Shown one piece after another: positions 30,903 through 41,973 of a stretch of DNA of 64,000 nucleotides. How positions within the stretch are numbered: the stretch's first letter is position 1; each line of letters begins with the position of its first letter. The translations under genes and the position numbers were made by a program. A model generated the notes under the pieces. That model saw nothing but the letters and a program-made list of their open reading frames with translations. It ran no database searches and was not told the origin of the DNA. This stretch comes from JALNXF01 sp964555845 (GTDB lineage: Bacteria > Patescibacteriota > Gracilibacteria > BD1-5 > UBA2023), in assembly GCA_964555845.1 (NCBI GenBank), contig CAZKUA010000003.1, positions 1 to 64,000 on the forward strand, given 5' to 3'.

Positions 30903-31982
30903 TTATCTAATATCATTGACCTTTTTTGAAATATCTAACATAGTATTGTGTATTTGTTTTAAATCATATTCTCAGCCTAAAAATAGTTTTCATACATTAA
31001 TTTTTATCTTTTGAGGAGAAAAATTATCTAGATTTTTTAATAAATCTCATCATCCTCAATTATTTTCTGTAAATATTTTTCATATATTTCAAAAACCAAT
31101 AGGAACATAGATGCTATTATCTATAGTAAGCATTTTATTCATTCAGGGTATAATTTTTTCTTTGCATCAATGTGGTAAAGAGGACCTTCCTGCATAAGGA
31201 AAAATCAGAGATATATAATCAGGATTTCAATTTATAGATTTTATTACTTCTTCTTGAAATTTATTTATTAATTCCAACTCTTTTATTCTTGAATTACGTT
31301 CTAACGAACGAATTCTTCTTAATATATTTTCAAGATCTTTTGGTCAAAAAACAAAAGTTGTATTAAATCAAATAGAAAAAGGTCTGACATATTTATTATA
31401 AAACATATAAGATCAGGCTAAAAATCTTATTTTTTTACTAATTGGAATTTGTTTGGAAAATATATAATCTATGATTGGTCAATCAAGATGAGAAACATGA
31501 TTGGATAAGAATATTATTTTTTTTCAGCTTGAAAGAGATAGTTCTAATGCTTCATTTAGATTTTTCTTAGAATTTTTATCTATAATTATCCCTTCTATAA
31601 AATGTCTTATTACTTTATGTAAAGCCTCTTGAACTTCTAATAATGCGTTATTTTCTAATCATTTATCTATAATAAATTCTATAAATTCTCTTGATAAAAA
31701 AAGATCAATTGAGCTAGTATTATTAAAATCAATTCATAAAGATTCAAATAATCCATTTTTTCAAGAGAATTTATAATTTTTATATATTCAAGTTCATTTA
31801 GATAGGTCTTTATTGTTACATAGTGATTTTAATTGAAATAAATTAAGCATCAAAAATGGGTGTTTTAATAGTAATTTAACCAATAAAGAATTACGTTCAC
31901 GCTTAAGAGTTATTACTTTAGAATTTTCTTGTTCTCTAAGTGAGATGCTTGATTCACTTAGAGTTATATTTTTTTGATTCAT
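30903..31982 (-). CDS. PlsC-like glycerolipid acyltransferase
   Basis: A 359-aa probable 1-acylglycerol-3-phosphate-type acyltransferase for membrane lipid synthesis. The catalytic NHVSHLDGP (HxxxxD, about residue 162) is present, and FPYAGRSS (about 264) corresponds to the FPEGTRS substrate-binding block, with Glu-Gly-Thr replaced. A basic N-terminal extension of about 130 residues precedes the domain. Family assignment is fairly firm; substrate is unknown. Many CPR genomes lack complete lipid synthesis, so it may remodel lipids taken from a host (inference). Confidence 0.8.
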
Positions 31983-32078
31983 AATTTTATTGTTGTGATA
32001 ATTATATAAATTTTACTTAATTATAATAAAAATCAAATTTTCTTTTATTTTTACAAAAAAATTGATTTATAGAATAAT

Positions 32079-32105
32079 TTGATTTTTATAGGGATTTCAT
32101 ATAAT
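32079..32105 (+). promoter_or_regulatory. Toxin-antitoxin promoter, 15-bp spacer
   Basis: TTGATT (32079-32084), 15 bp, TATAAT (32100-32105), 32 bp before the antitoxin ATG. Confidence 0.65.
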
Positions 32106-32136
32106 TAGAATTAGTTATTTCTTAATTATATAACTT

Positions 32137-32331
32137 ATGGTAACTCAAACAGTGGAGGCTATATATGAAAATTGAAAAATTAAACTTATGTGAGATATAA
32201 AATCTGAAAAAGCTAGGTTATATATTGTTGTGATTGAGGAATTAGATGTGGAACCAATAAGATGAAGTGATGAGTTTATTTGAACTAAATTACATAAAAA
32301 AGGATTAGAACTTATATCTAAAATTAGGTAA
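32137..32331 (+). CDS. Antitoxin-like protein (DUF104/AF2212-like)
   Basis: A 64-aa protein whose N-terminus TQTVEAIYENGKIKLM matches the short beta strand motif (AxYENGxxxPL) of AF2212/DUF104-like antitoxins. Four UGA glycines. One base separates its TAA from the ATG of the next gene, the tight spacing usual for toxin-antitoxin pairs. The assignment rests on the motif and the context. Confidence 0.65.
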
Positions 32332-32332
32332 T

Positions 32333-32680
32333 ATGAAAATTATTATTACTGAATATTTTGAAAAAGTTTTTAAAAAAGTTTGTAAGGATATAGATTTGGA
32401 TTTTCTTTTAAACAAAATAAAAGTTGATTCTAAGAATTTTATATTATTTAAAGAACCATTTTTTAAAGTAAAAGTAAGAACAGAAAGTAAAAGCTATAGG
32501 CTTATCTTGAATTATGAAAAAGATTATATGACCATAATTTTAGTTGATATTTTTGATAAAAAAGATAAAAAAATTTGAGAAAATATAATCTGGAATTTAC
32601 ATAAAGATACAATATTAAAATCCTATAAGTCTAATCTTGATGATATTGAGAAATGAAAATATAAAACTTATAAGATTTAA
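32333..32680 (+). CDS. Putative toxin of a toxin-antitoxin pair
   Basis: A 115-aa basic protein (MKIIITEYFEKVFKKVCKDI, then KVRTESKSYRLILNYEKDYM and IILVDIFDKKDKK). The pattern, with a mid-length Arg-rich strand followed by IxLxxIFxKKDKK, is like RelE/HigB-type mRNA interferases. It shares a promoter and terminator with the antitoxin. Activity is untested and the family call is tentative. Confidence 0.55.
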
Positions 32681-32709
32681 AAAAATGAAATTTTAGTTTC
32701 ATTTTTTTA
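32679..32709 (+). terminator. Toxin-antitoxin operon terminator
   Basis: AAAAAAATGAAA / TTTCATTTTTTT hairpin directly after the toxin stop. Confidence 0.75.
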
Positions 32710-32747
32710 AATAATTTATGCATTTATTTATACTTTAAATACTGTAA

Positions 32748-34157
32748 ATGAAAAAATTACTAATAATTACATTTTCTATTTTCTTGCTAATTTCTTGTGG
32801 TAAGTCTGACACCGGAAATAATTGAGAAGGAACAAAACAAGAAGAGGTTGCTGTTTCCATGACAAAGGAGGAGAAGGTGGCGCAACTCAAAAATAGATTA
32901 AATTTTAGATCTTTTATTACGAAGTGAGATTTTTATTCAATTAAAAATATGAAGGAAGTGGCGCTTAAGTATTATTTGAGTGTCTATTCTAAGCTTAAAA
33001 AAGATATTTTATTGGAGAAAAAAATCGCGGAAACCTATTTTGATTTAAAGAATTTCCCTAAATCTTATGAATACTACAAAAAAATTCCAAAAATGGAGGT
33101 AGATGAAACTTCAAAATGAAAAATGGCACTAGCTCTGACTTATATGACAGGTGAAATAGATAAAAAAAGTGAGTTAAATAATATAGAATTAACAAGCGAT
33201 AACAAAACTTATTATAGCATTGTATCTGATTGTTATGGCGGAATTAAGGTGTGTATTGGCGCGATAAAATCATATACTTGAACCTATGAGAAGACAAATA
33301 AATTAAAGAATTTACTTTATAATTTTGAGCAAACCTGAAATGCCGATTCTAATTATAAATATGCACTTTTAGCTGGAGCATATATAGAAAATAAAGATTA
33401 TCTTATTTGAGCGAGAATTTGAGAGGAAATTTTGCGCAAAAGACCAGATTATAAGTCAATTCTAAAATTAACTGGATATGCTTATTATGAGCTTGGAGAC
33501 TACAAAAAAGCGAATGATTATTTGCAGAAATATTATAATTTTGACCCAAAAGATGTAAAAACCACATATTTACTTTGAGTTATTAATTTTTATCTGGAAA
33601 ATTATATTTCTTCAAATCTTTACTTTAATGCTGCCATTTTGAATTGATATACGCCAAAAGTTGAGCTAGAAAGAAGACTTGCGTATAATTACTATATTAT
33701 TGGAGACAAGAGAAATATGTTCAAGGTTTTTAGATATTTGCTTGACGAAAAATGAGTGGATGAAGATGATTACAGTGTGGCTATTTTTACAGCAATAGAA
33801 GACAAGGAATCATCAAAATCTATGCTTTGGGCAAATAAATGAATTATAAAATTTCCAAATTCTTCTAATATGTATGCTTTTAGATGATGGATTTACAGAG
33901 TTAGAAATGAGCTTGAGAATGCTTTACAAGACCTAGAAAAATCACTTAGTTTAAATCCTTCTAATCCTGTAGCACTCTATAATAAATGAATGATTTTTGA
34001 AGAAAGACAAAATTATTTATTGGCAAAAAAATACTTTTTGGATACAATAGAAAACGATAAAAATTGAACTTTTTGAAATCAGGCCGATATTGAATTAAAA
34101 AACATTGAAAAAATAGAAAAACAAACACTCACTTGAAGTACTTTAGATAATAATTAA
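32748..34157 (+). CDS. TPR-repeat lipoprotein
   Basis: A 469-aa lipoprotein: signal peptide MKKLLIITFSIFLLISCGKS with lipobox Cys 17. It then has a series of about nine helix-turn-helix TPR units (for example ILKLTGYAYYELGDYKKAND and NPSNPVALYNKGMIFEERQN). It would lie outside the membrane and act as a scaffold, perhaps for pilus or wall assembly. No partner is evident. The two following genes are on the same strand with short gaps. Confidence 0.85.
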
Positions 34158-34177
34158 TATATTTAACACTTTAATTT

Positions 34178-34762
34178 ATGTCAGAAAAAAAAGATTATAA
34201 GGTAGAAAAAAAACCAGAAATTCAAAAACAAAAAATTCCAGAAACTGGAATTTTGAAGGAAAAAGAAAAAAAAGATCTTGAAGATAAGATAGTTGATACT
34301 TTAAAGAAGCTTAATTCTGGGCTTACAAAAAAAGAAATAATGTCACTTTTTAATAAAATTGAGGCTTCAAAGTGACTTGAATGATTGAAAAAAGATTTAC
34401 AAAAAGAAATAAAAATTTGAGGAAAAGAAATTCCAGAAGAAATTCTAAGATCTATTCTAGACCTCATAAATGAATCAAAAGAAATTACACTAAAGTGAAT
34501 CGAAGAGCTAAAAATTGAGCTTGGAAAAGTATTAAATGAATCAAAAGAATATGAAATAGACACCCAAGTTTACTTTACTTCAAAATTTAAATTCATCAAA
34601 AAACTTGAAGAAAGTGAACTTTGAAAAAATATAATTCTTGATATTGCTGGAGTTACTGTTTGAGCCCTGGATTCTGCTCAGGCTATATTTAAACTTCTTT
34701 TGTGATTAATAAAAGATCTGCTTTTACTACCAAGAGATATAGCGAGAAAAATCAAAAAATAA
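34178..34762 (+). CDS. Hypothetical helical protein
   Basis: A 194-aa Lys/Glu-rich helical protein ending in a more hydrophobic segment (ILDIAGVTVGALDSAQAIFK, LLLGLIKDLLLLPRD), which may dip into the membrane. Not recognised. Sits 20 bp after the TPR lipoprotein and 22 bp before the DUF2130 gene, so probably one operon. Confidence 0.65.
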
Positions 34763-34784
34763 AATAATTTCTAATTAACTAAAA

Positions 34785-35966
34785 ATGAGTGATAACACAA
34801 TTATTTGTCCAAAATGTGCGACAGTTATAAATCTTGACGAGATACAGGCGAAAAAATATAGAGAACAACTTGAATTAAATGAACAAAAATTAAAAGCGGA
34901 TTTTGCAAAACGTGAAGAAGAAATTAAAAAAGAAATGTGGACAAAAGCCTTAAGGGCAGCTGAAGAAAAGAAAGAACTTGAAACAAAAGATCTTACAATT
35001 CAATTAGAGGAATTTAAGAAAAAACAAGAAGTGTCTATTAAAAATGAACTTGAGCTTCGTAAAAAAACAAGAGAATTAGAAGACAAAGCTAAAAATCAAG
35101 AAATTGAAAATCTTAAAAAACTCGATGAAGAAAGAAAAAAGCTAGAGCAATCTATGAAAGAACAACAATCAAAAAAAGAAGAAGAAATGATTAAAAAAAT
35201 CCAAGAAGACCAAGGAAAACTTCTTGCCGAAAAAGATAAGCAAATGGAAATCCTTAAAAAATCCCTCGATGAAGCCACTCGTAAAGCCAATCAATGATCT
35301 CAACAAATTCAGTGAGAAGTCCAAGAAAATGAACTAAAAGAAATTTTAACAAGAAATTTTCCACTTGATATTATTGAAGATGTACCAACTTGAATAAAAT
35401 GAGCTGACCTAATTCATACAGTTAGAAATGAAAGATGACAAAGTATTTGAGTTATATTATGGGAATCAAAAAACACGAAAGCATGGTCAGCTGATTGGAT
35501 TAAAAAGCTAAAAGATGATAGAATTATTGCAAAAGCCGATGTTTGTATTCTTATTTCAAATACACTTCCTGAAAATATTAAACATTTCGGATTAATAGGA
35601 GATGTTTGGATATCTGAATTTGCTTATTTTCTAGCTCTTACTGTTGCAGTTAGAGATAAATTATTATCGCTTCATCAAGTATCAAAATCACTCGTTTGAA
35701 AGGAAGAGAAAATGGAACAACTTTATTCTTACCTTTCAAGCTCAGAATTTAAATCAAAAATTGAAAATATAATTGATGCATTTAAATCAATGAAAGAAGA
35801 TTTGGATAGCGAAAAAAGATCTATGGCTAGAATTTGGGGAAAAAGAGAAAAGGAATTGGAACGAATTATTAATAATACAAGCTTCCTCTATGGCGATATG
35901 CAAGGCATTATGTGAGCAAGTCTCGGTAAAATAAATTATCTAGAACTTGATAGCGGAGAAAAATAA
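34785..35966 (+). CDS. DUF2130 nuclease-like protein
   Basis: A 393-aa protein of the DUF2130 family. A zinc-ribbon-like start (IICPKCATVINLDE), a long coiled coil (residues about 25-180), then the conserved domain DLIHTVRNERGQSIGVILWE followed by SKNTKAWSADWIKKLKDD. The D...E-S-K arrangement resembles a PD-(D/E)xK nuclease core, so a DNA-cleaving or DNA-binding role is plausible, but no function is established for the family. Cytoplasmic. Confidence 0.85.
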
Positions 35967-35975
35967 AAAATAAGT

Positions 35976-36003
35976 TTGACAAATAAAAATTATATACCAT
36001 AAT
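35976..36003 (+). promoter_or_regulatory. Promoter of the 36048 gene, 16-bp spacer
   Basis: TTGACA (35976-35981), 16 bp, CATAAT (35998-36003). Confidence 0.55.
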
Positions 36004-36047
36004 CTCCGGGCAAAAGAAAATATTTTAATTTTTTAACTTAAATAAAT

Positions 36048-36290
36048 ATGGCAATACAAGCAGTTAGCACAATGAATCAAGCTTTAACTCAAACTTGAGG
36101 TAGTAATCAATCTGAAACTCCAAAACAAACAGAAACTCCAAAAGAATGAGTAAAACAAGCTGATTGAATTACTGGAGTTCAGACTATTACTAAAAAAGCA
36201 GTTGCAGCTATCTGAAATTCAGAAGATACTGCAAGAACTGAGAGAAATAAAGCTGAAAAAAAATGAGAAAATGTTTCAGTTATGGCATAA
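36048..36290 (+). CDS. Small hypothetical protein
   Basis: An 80-aa protein rich in Gln, Thr and Glu (NQSETPKQTETPKEGVKQAD), probably disordered in the first half. Has its own consensus promoter and terminator, so it is likely expressed well. Not recognised. Confidence 0.65.
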
Positions 36291-36302
36291 TTTTGATTTT
36301 TT

Positions 36303-36345
36303 AAAAGATTTTTTCTGAAGATTTTCAGAAAAACTCTTTTTATTT
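36303..36345 (+). terminator. Terminator after the 36048 gene
   Basis: AAAAGATTTTTTCTGAA / TTCAGAAAAACTCTTTT hairpin, then T-rich. Confidence 0.75.
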
Positions 36346-36400
36346 TGTTAATAAAATCTGTTATTTCTACGCCTTTTTCTGTCATTTCGAACTCTTCTTC

Positions 36401-36515
36401 CTCGTCATTCTGAGCGTAGTCGAAGAATCTATTAAATTAAATTCTCCTTATTTTCAAAAGGTATTTTTCAATAAATAGATCCTTCGACTTCGTTTCACTT
36501 CGCTCAGGATGACGA
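36401..36515. repeat. Type A palindromic element, copy 2
   Basis: About 115 bp from CTCGTCATTCTGAGCG to CGCTCAGGATGACGA. The right half matches 5422-5549 closely. With the terminator it explains the 323-bp gap before the DedA gene; a half-unit GTCATTTCGAACTC precedes it. Confidence 0.8.
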
Positions 36516-36613
36516 TTGGGGATGTTTTTTTGAAATGACAGGATGGAGATTTTTTTAAAATAATTTTCATTTTTTGAGATTTTTGATATATTAGATTTAT
36601 AAATTAAAAAATT

Positions 36614-37381
36614 ATGAAAAAACACAGTAAAATTGTCGAATTTTTATTGCAAATATTGAATTTTATATTTGCAGGAATTACCATAGCTCTGGTCATAATC
36701 TGACTTTTTAGGCCAGATCTTGTTGAGAGATTTATAACTTGGATTTGAGAAGTAATTTTACTACTTTGAAATTATAATTATTTTATTGCTTTTCTTAGCA
36801 GTATTATTGAGTCATTTCCAGTTTTGGGAGTTGTAATTCCAGGTCAACAAATTATGTTAATGGTTTGATGATTTTTCTGAAAAAATAATTTAGTTTTTGT
36901 TATAATAGTTGCTATAGCTTGAGCTTTAATTTGAAATTATATTTGATATTTTCTCTGAGCTAAATATTGAGAAATTTTCCTCAAAAAATACTGAGACTGG
37001 TTTTGATTATGAAGAACAGAGCTTAAAATTCTAAAAAAACAAATAGAAAAAAATGGAGCTTACTTTATAATTTTTTGAAAATTTCATAATTTCACTCGCG
37101 CGTTTGTTCCATTTATAGCCTGATCTATGTGAATGAAAAAACACCATTTTTGGCTTTTCAATATCGTTTGATCAATACTTTGGGCATTTACTATAATACT
37201 ACTTTGAGTTGTTTTTGTGAGTTTTTATGGTAGTATATTGAGATATTTGCCATATGTTCTAGTTTGAATTTTAGCCATAATAGCAATTTATGTTTATTTC
37301 TTCAAAAGAGAACATTTTATGCAATATTTAAAAGATAAGAATGAGGAAATAGAAGAAAAAATAAACGAAAAAAAGAAATAA
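36614..37381 (+). CDS. DedA-family membrane protein
   Basis: A 255-aa polytopic membrane protein (5-6 spans). DedA/VTT signature ESFPVLGVVIPGQQIML, the GNYIGYFLGAKYGE loop and the FHNFTRAFVPFIAGSMGMKK block with the conserved Arg. DedA proteins are lipid scramblases/undecaprenyl-phosphate recyclers in other bacteria, which fits the adjacent polyprenyl-phosphate sugar transferase. Many membrane glycines are UGA. Confidence 0.93.
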
Positions 37382-37399
37382 TTTAATAACCTTTTTTAT

Positions 37400-38518
37400 A
37401 TGAATTTTTTTGATACGTGAGTTTTTATAAAATTTTTATTTTTAATATGAGCTTCTGTTTTTAGTTCTACTATTTTAACGGTGTTTTTTATTTTTATATT
37501 TAGAAAATTTAATTTTCTAGATCATCCTGAGAGATATCCTCATGAATGAAAAAGAGCTCCTATTCCTTATGGAATGTGAATAGTATTATTTACGAATTTT
37601 TTATTACTTTCATCTCTTTTTCTAGATTTATCATTAAAAAAACTAGTTATTATTTTAATTCTTGGATTTATAATTTTATTTATTAGTTTTATTGATGATC
37701 TGGATACTATTTCAGTTACAAAAATAAAAATTCCGCCAATTTTAAGGCTTATACTTCAGATTTGAGTTTGAGCATTTATTTGAATTACAAGTATAAAAAT
37801 TTGATATATAAGCAATATTTTTTGATGAGTAATACATTTAGATAATTATTTTTTACAACTTGGACTTTATAAAATTTATATAATTCCTTTGTTTTTTACA
37901 ATTGCTTGGTATGTTGTTGTTTTTAATTCGCTTAATTGGAGCGATGCCTTGCCAGGTCTTACTTCTTGATTATCATTTATTTCGATGATAATAATGGCTA
38001 TTTTAACAGTTAAATTATATATTACAGATACCTCTTTTTTATCAAAAGAAAATTCAGAATTCGTACTCCTTAATTTAGCTATTTTCTTGCCATCAGTTTT
38101 TTTATTTTGGATTTTTGATTTAAAAAGAATGTTTTTAATAGGAGATTCCGGAACTATGTTTCTAGCTTTTATTATAGCTACTCTAGCTATAATTTCTGGA
38201 TGAAAAATAGCTACGGTTGCGACAGTTTTGTGAGTTTATGTGATAGATGCATTTTATGTAATTTTTGCACGTCTTTATAATAAAAAAAATCCCCTTAAAT
38301 GAGACATGACTCATCATCTTCACTTTAGACTTAGAAAACTATGATTTAGTGATGAATTTATTAGAAATCTTGTATATTCTCTTTCTTTTCTTTTCTGAAT
38401 TTGAGCCATTTTTCTTGATAAAATATGAAAAATAATTATATTTTCTATACTTGTGGTTATTGTGATTTTTATTACAAAAATACTTAACACTAAAATAAGT
38501 CTTAAAAATGGAAAATAA
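37400..38518 (+). CDS. Polyprenyl-phosphate sugar-1-P transferase (WecA/MraY family)
   Basis: A 372-aa membrane enzyme that would transfer a sugar-1-phosphate to undecaprenyl phosphate, the first step of a surface glycan. Family motifs are DHPERYPHEGKRAPIPYG, SFIDDLDT, NSLNWSDALPGLTSG, LIGDSGTMFLAF and the C-terminal HHLHFRL. The last two favour WecA/TagO over MraY. It starts 18 bp after the DedA stop and overlaps the next gene by 11 bp, so it sits in an operon with the pseudopilin and fmt. Confidence 0.9.
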
Positions 38519-39191
38519 AAATTGATTTACATTAATTGAACTCCTTATTGTTGTCACAATCATCGCAATTATGTGAACATTTTCATTTCTGTCATTTTGA
38601 AATTTTTTTGATAAATATGAATATGGCTCTTACCAAAAAAGAATTGATAATTATCTTGATATTGAGGATTTTAATGTCAAAAATAACGCTGAGAGTAGTT
38701 ATGAAATAACTTTTTCTTCTTGAAGTCCAGGTTATATTGTCAAGAAAAATTTCTTTAAAGCTACAAATTTTGTCTCATTAAATAATTTTGATTTCTCAAG
38801 TCTATCTTGATCTTTTACCGCAAGTACGCCAGGAGATATTTATTATAACAATGATTATTGAAATTGACGTGTTGTTACTTCTTATTTTTCTGGTTCTAGC
38901 CAAATTTCTCTATGAGAAGATTATAATTGAGGTAGTAAAATTAATATGCTTTTTACGCTTAACTGAACTAATTTAAATAATTACGATATCGCTTTTTTTG
39001 AATCAGATATTTTGAGATGAGACACGACCACATTTATTTCTTCACTTTCTGGAACTAACTTGTACGACAGAGTAACTTACAGTAATATTTTATGAAAAAA
39101 AGAAATAAAATGAGACGGAGTTGCAATTAATGAAGTCTATATAATACTTGAAAAATGATCTAAGGAAATTCCAATAAAACTAACCAAATAA
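38508..39191 (+). CDS. Type IV pilin-like protein
   Basis: A 227-aa prepilin: MENKNGFTLIELLIVVTIIA with a very short leader. The cleavage-site Gly is encoded by UGA. The rest is a globular Ser/Asn-rich domain without cysteine pairs. Probably a minor pilin or pseudopilin. The start overlaps the end of the upstream gene (ATGGAAAATAA), and the fmt ATG is 1 bp after its stop. Confidence 0.92.
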
Positions 39192-39192
39192 T

Positions 39193-40182
39193 ATGATAAA
39201 AATTTGATTTTTTTGAACACCAATCTTAGCTTCTAGAGTTTTAGAAGATATTTTTAAATCTTGAGGCATTGATGTAAAATTTATAGTAACAGCCACTGAT
39301 AAACCAGTTTGAAGATGATTAAATATTACTTTTAATCCAGTTAAGGAATTTGCTCTCGATAAAAATATTGCCTTATTTCAACCAGAAAAAATAAGATGAA
39401 ATACAGATTTTATAGAAAAAATTAAATCTCTTGAAGTTGATTATTTTGTGGTTGTTGCATATTCTAAAATAATTCCTGAAAATATTTTAAATATTCCAAA
39501 AAAAATGTGCATTAATATTCATGGCTCAATTCTCCCAAAATATAGATGAGCTTCGCCTATTCAAAGCGCTCTCATCGAGTGAGAAACTAAAACCTGAGTT
39601 ACTATAATGAAAATGGATGAGGCAATGGATACGGGCGATATAATTGATATTTTAGAAATTCCAATTGATAAATTTGAAACAAGCCAAACGCTCTTTGATA
39701 AATTTGGACAAGTTTCTGGGAAATTTCTTGTAAAAACTTTAATTGCGTTAGATAAATGATTAATTAAACCAGTCAAACAAGATGATAACAATGCGACTTA
39801 TTGCTCTAAAATCTCAAAAGAAGATTGACTTGCAAACTTCTCAAAACTAGCCAAAACACTATTCAATTCTTGGAAATGACTAACCCCATGGCCAGGATTA
39901 TATACGAATTTCAAAGATAAAAAATTTATAATTGAACAATGTGATTTTATTTCCTCATCTGTCATTCCCGCCCCCTCTGTCATTCCTGCGAAGGCGGGAA
40001 TCTATAAAAATAATAAATTCCAAACCTGAGAAGTAATAAAAATCGAAGATAAAATATGAATAATCTGCGGAGACTCTAGTATTTTAATTCTAAAAAAAGT
40101 AAAACTTGAATGAAAAAAATCCCAAGAAATCAAAGATTTTGTAAATTGATACAAGGATTTTGTGGGTTATGTGTTTAAATAA
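39193..40182 (+). CDS. fmt: Methionyl-tRNA formyltransferase with repeat insertion
   Basis: A 329-aa enzyme that formylates initiator Met-tRNA. FGTPILASRVLE, the NIHGSILPKYRGASPIQ block (His catalytic), GETKTGVTIMKMDEAMDTGD and TPWPGLYTNF are clear. Residues about 256-271 (SVIPAPSVIPAKAGIY) are encoded by a palindromic repeat inserted in frame in the C-terminal beta-barrel domain, probably in a loop. It overlaps nothing downstream and is the last gene of the DedA-pilin-fmt operon. Confidence 0.95.
39957..40005. repeat. Type C palindromic repeat inside fmt
   Basis: GTCATTCCCGCCCCCTCTGT followed by GTCATTCCTGCGAAGGCGGG keeps the fmt frame open (16 codons). Confidence 0.85.
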
Positions 40183-40195
40183 TTTATTCCAAAAT

Positions 40196-40222
40196 TTGAT
40201 TTTTTTGTTTAAATTATATAAT
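40196..40222 (+). promoter_or_regulatory. ABC permease promoter, 15-bp spacer
   Basis: TTGATT (40196-40201), 15 bp, TATAAT (40217-40222). It covers the most upstream possible ATG (40221), so the later ATG at 40254 is favoured as start. Confidence 0.6.
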
Positions 40223-40253
40223 GGGCCTTATATTTATTTTTTTAACTAAATTT

Positions 40254-41018
40254 ATGTTTAATATTGCTTATAACACATTCAAGGAACTTACGAGAAATAA
40301 AATCTTGTATCTAATTTTGTTTTTTGGAATAATTTTAATAGTTTTTAGTTTGGCTTTAGCTTCGCTTTCTCTGGGTCAGACTGAGAAAATAATTGTGGAT
40401 TTTGGACTTGCGAGTTTGGAGGTTTTCGGATTTATTTCGGTTATTTTTATTTGAAGTCAAATACTTTTTAGAGAGATTGAATGAAAGACAATTTATCTGA
40501 TTTTATCAAAACCAATCTCAAGATATGAGTTTATTTTAGGGAAATTTATGGGATTTGCGGCAATATTATTTTTTGTGATATTTTTTCAGGCGGTGATATT
40601 CTTTGGATTGGCTTTGTATTCTCAAGTTGCGTTTAATATGCTTTTGGTTTATTCAATTGTATTTATCTATTTGAAATTACTTGTTTTATTCTCAATAATA
40701 CTTTTCTTGTCTTCTTTTGTTTCCTCTATTTTATCGATAATAATCACTATTTTAGTTTATATAATTTCACATTCAATAACATCAATTATTGATATGGCTG
40801 CATTTAAGAAAAATGAAATTCTAGTTTATCTTTGAAAATTTCTTTATGTTGTTTTCCCGAATTTCGAGGCCTTAAATATAAAAAATCTTGTATCAACTCC
40901 AGAGAAAATTTGATTTAATTATTTGGCTTGAAATACGGCTTATGCTCTGATTTATCTTGCATTTATACTTTTTTTCACAATAATTATTTTTAATAAAAAA
41001 ACTTTTGAAAATTCATAA
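40254..41018 (+). CDS. ABC-2-type transporter permease
   Basis: A 254-aa polytopic membrane protein, MFNIAYNTFKELTRNKILYL onwards, with six predicted spans and the cytosolic FREIEGKTIYLILSKPISRYEFILGK typical of ABC-2 permeases split over residues about 65-95. An in-frame ATG at 40221 lies inside the -10 box, so I chose 40254. No ABC ATPase gene is adjacent; the ATPase partner must be elsewhere. The end overlaps the TTG start of prmC. Confidence 0.82.
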
Positions 41019-41679
41019 TCTCGAGGAAATTGAGTTTTTCTATACAAAATTTGCATACAATAGAAATGTATTAACTCCCAGATTTGACACAGAAAGTCTC
41101 GTAAGAGAAGCAATTTTACTCATAAAAAAACATGAAATTAGCACATTAATTGATATCTGAGTTTGATCTGGAATTATCCCAATTTCAATTTGAAAAAATG
41201 TAAAACTCGATAAAATAATTGCAATTGATAAAAGCAAAAAAGCCCTTAAAATCGCCAAACTAAATGCTCAAAAAAATAAAGTTTTAATTGATTTTATGGA
41301 ATGAGATTTACTAAAACCATTTTTGGATAAAAAAAATCACAACAACATCGTCATTTCGAGCTTGTCGAGAAATCTATTAATAACCGCAAATCTACCTTAT
41401 GTGAAAAATGAAGATTGGATAAATATGAGTTCAGATACAAAATTTGAACCAAAAATGGCACTTTTCTGAGGTGAAAAAACCGGATTTGAGGTTTATGAGA
41501 GATTTTTTAGACAAGTTCTAAAATTTAGACAAATTTATGATAATAAAATTTTCATAATGTGTGAAATTTGATTTGACCAAAAAGAAGTTGCCCAAAAATT
41601 CCTTACAAAACTAGGTTTTAATTTTTCGTTTTTCCCCGACCTAATGTGAATTGAGAGGTTTATAAAAATAAGTTTATAA
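41005..41679 (+). CDS. prmC: Release factor glutamine methyltransferase PrmC
   Basis: A 224-aa SAM-dependent enzyme that methylates the GGQ Gln of release factors. It lacks the usual N-terminal helical domain. VLTPRFDTESLVREA, DIGVGSGIIPISI (SAM motif), AIDKSKKALKIAKLNA and ANLPYVKNED are present; the usual NPPY is NLPY. The start is inferred as TTG at 41005-41007, overlapping the permease stop; no ATG is available in frame. Residues about 116-126 come from an inserted palindromic repeat. In a UGA-recoded genome the only substrate would be RF1. Confidence 0.88.
41349..41379. repeat. Palindromic repeat inside prmC
   Basis: CGTCATTTCGAGCTTGTCGA then GAAATCT, an in-frame copy of the GTCATTTCGA family just before the NLPY motif. 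Confidence 0.75.
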
Positions 41680-41681
41680 TT

Positions 41682-41969
41682 ATGAATTTTAATTTAAATC
41701 TAAAAAAATTCTCACAAAATAGTGAAATAATTATCAGTTCTTTAATTTTTTCAAAATTAAAGAACTTTCTCACTCTAAAAAACAAACCTGAACTTTTCCC
41801 CTACATTTCATCTATCAAAAACAATAATTGAATAGTATTTATCAAGACATCCAAACCAATTGTAAATACTGAGCTTAAACTATTTTACGAGGAAATAGTT
41901 GAACTTATAAAAGAAGCTTTTGCTACTTTTTGAATTGAATATAAAGAAGTGAAGGTGATGTTTAAGTAG
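41682..41969 (+). CDS. Small DUF721/DciA-like protein
   Basis: A 95-aa protein. The C-terminal half (GIVFIKTSKPIVNTELKLFY, then EEIVELIKEAF and KVMF) resembles the strand-helix pattern of DUF721/DciA proteins, some of which load replicative helicase. The match is by eye and only tentative. It starts 2 bp after the prmC stop, so probably in the same operon. Confidence 0.5.
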
Positions 41970-41973
41970 AAAC

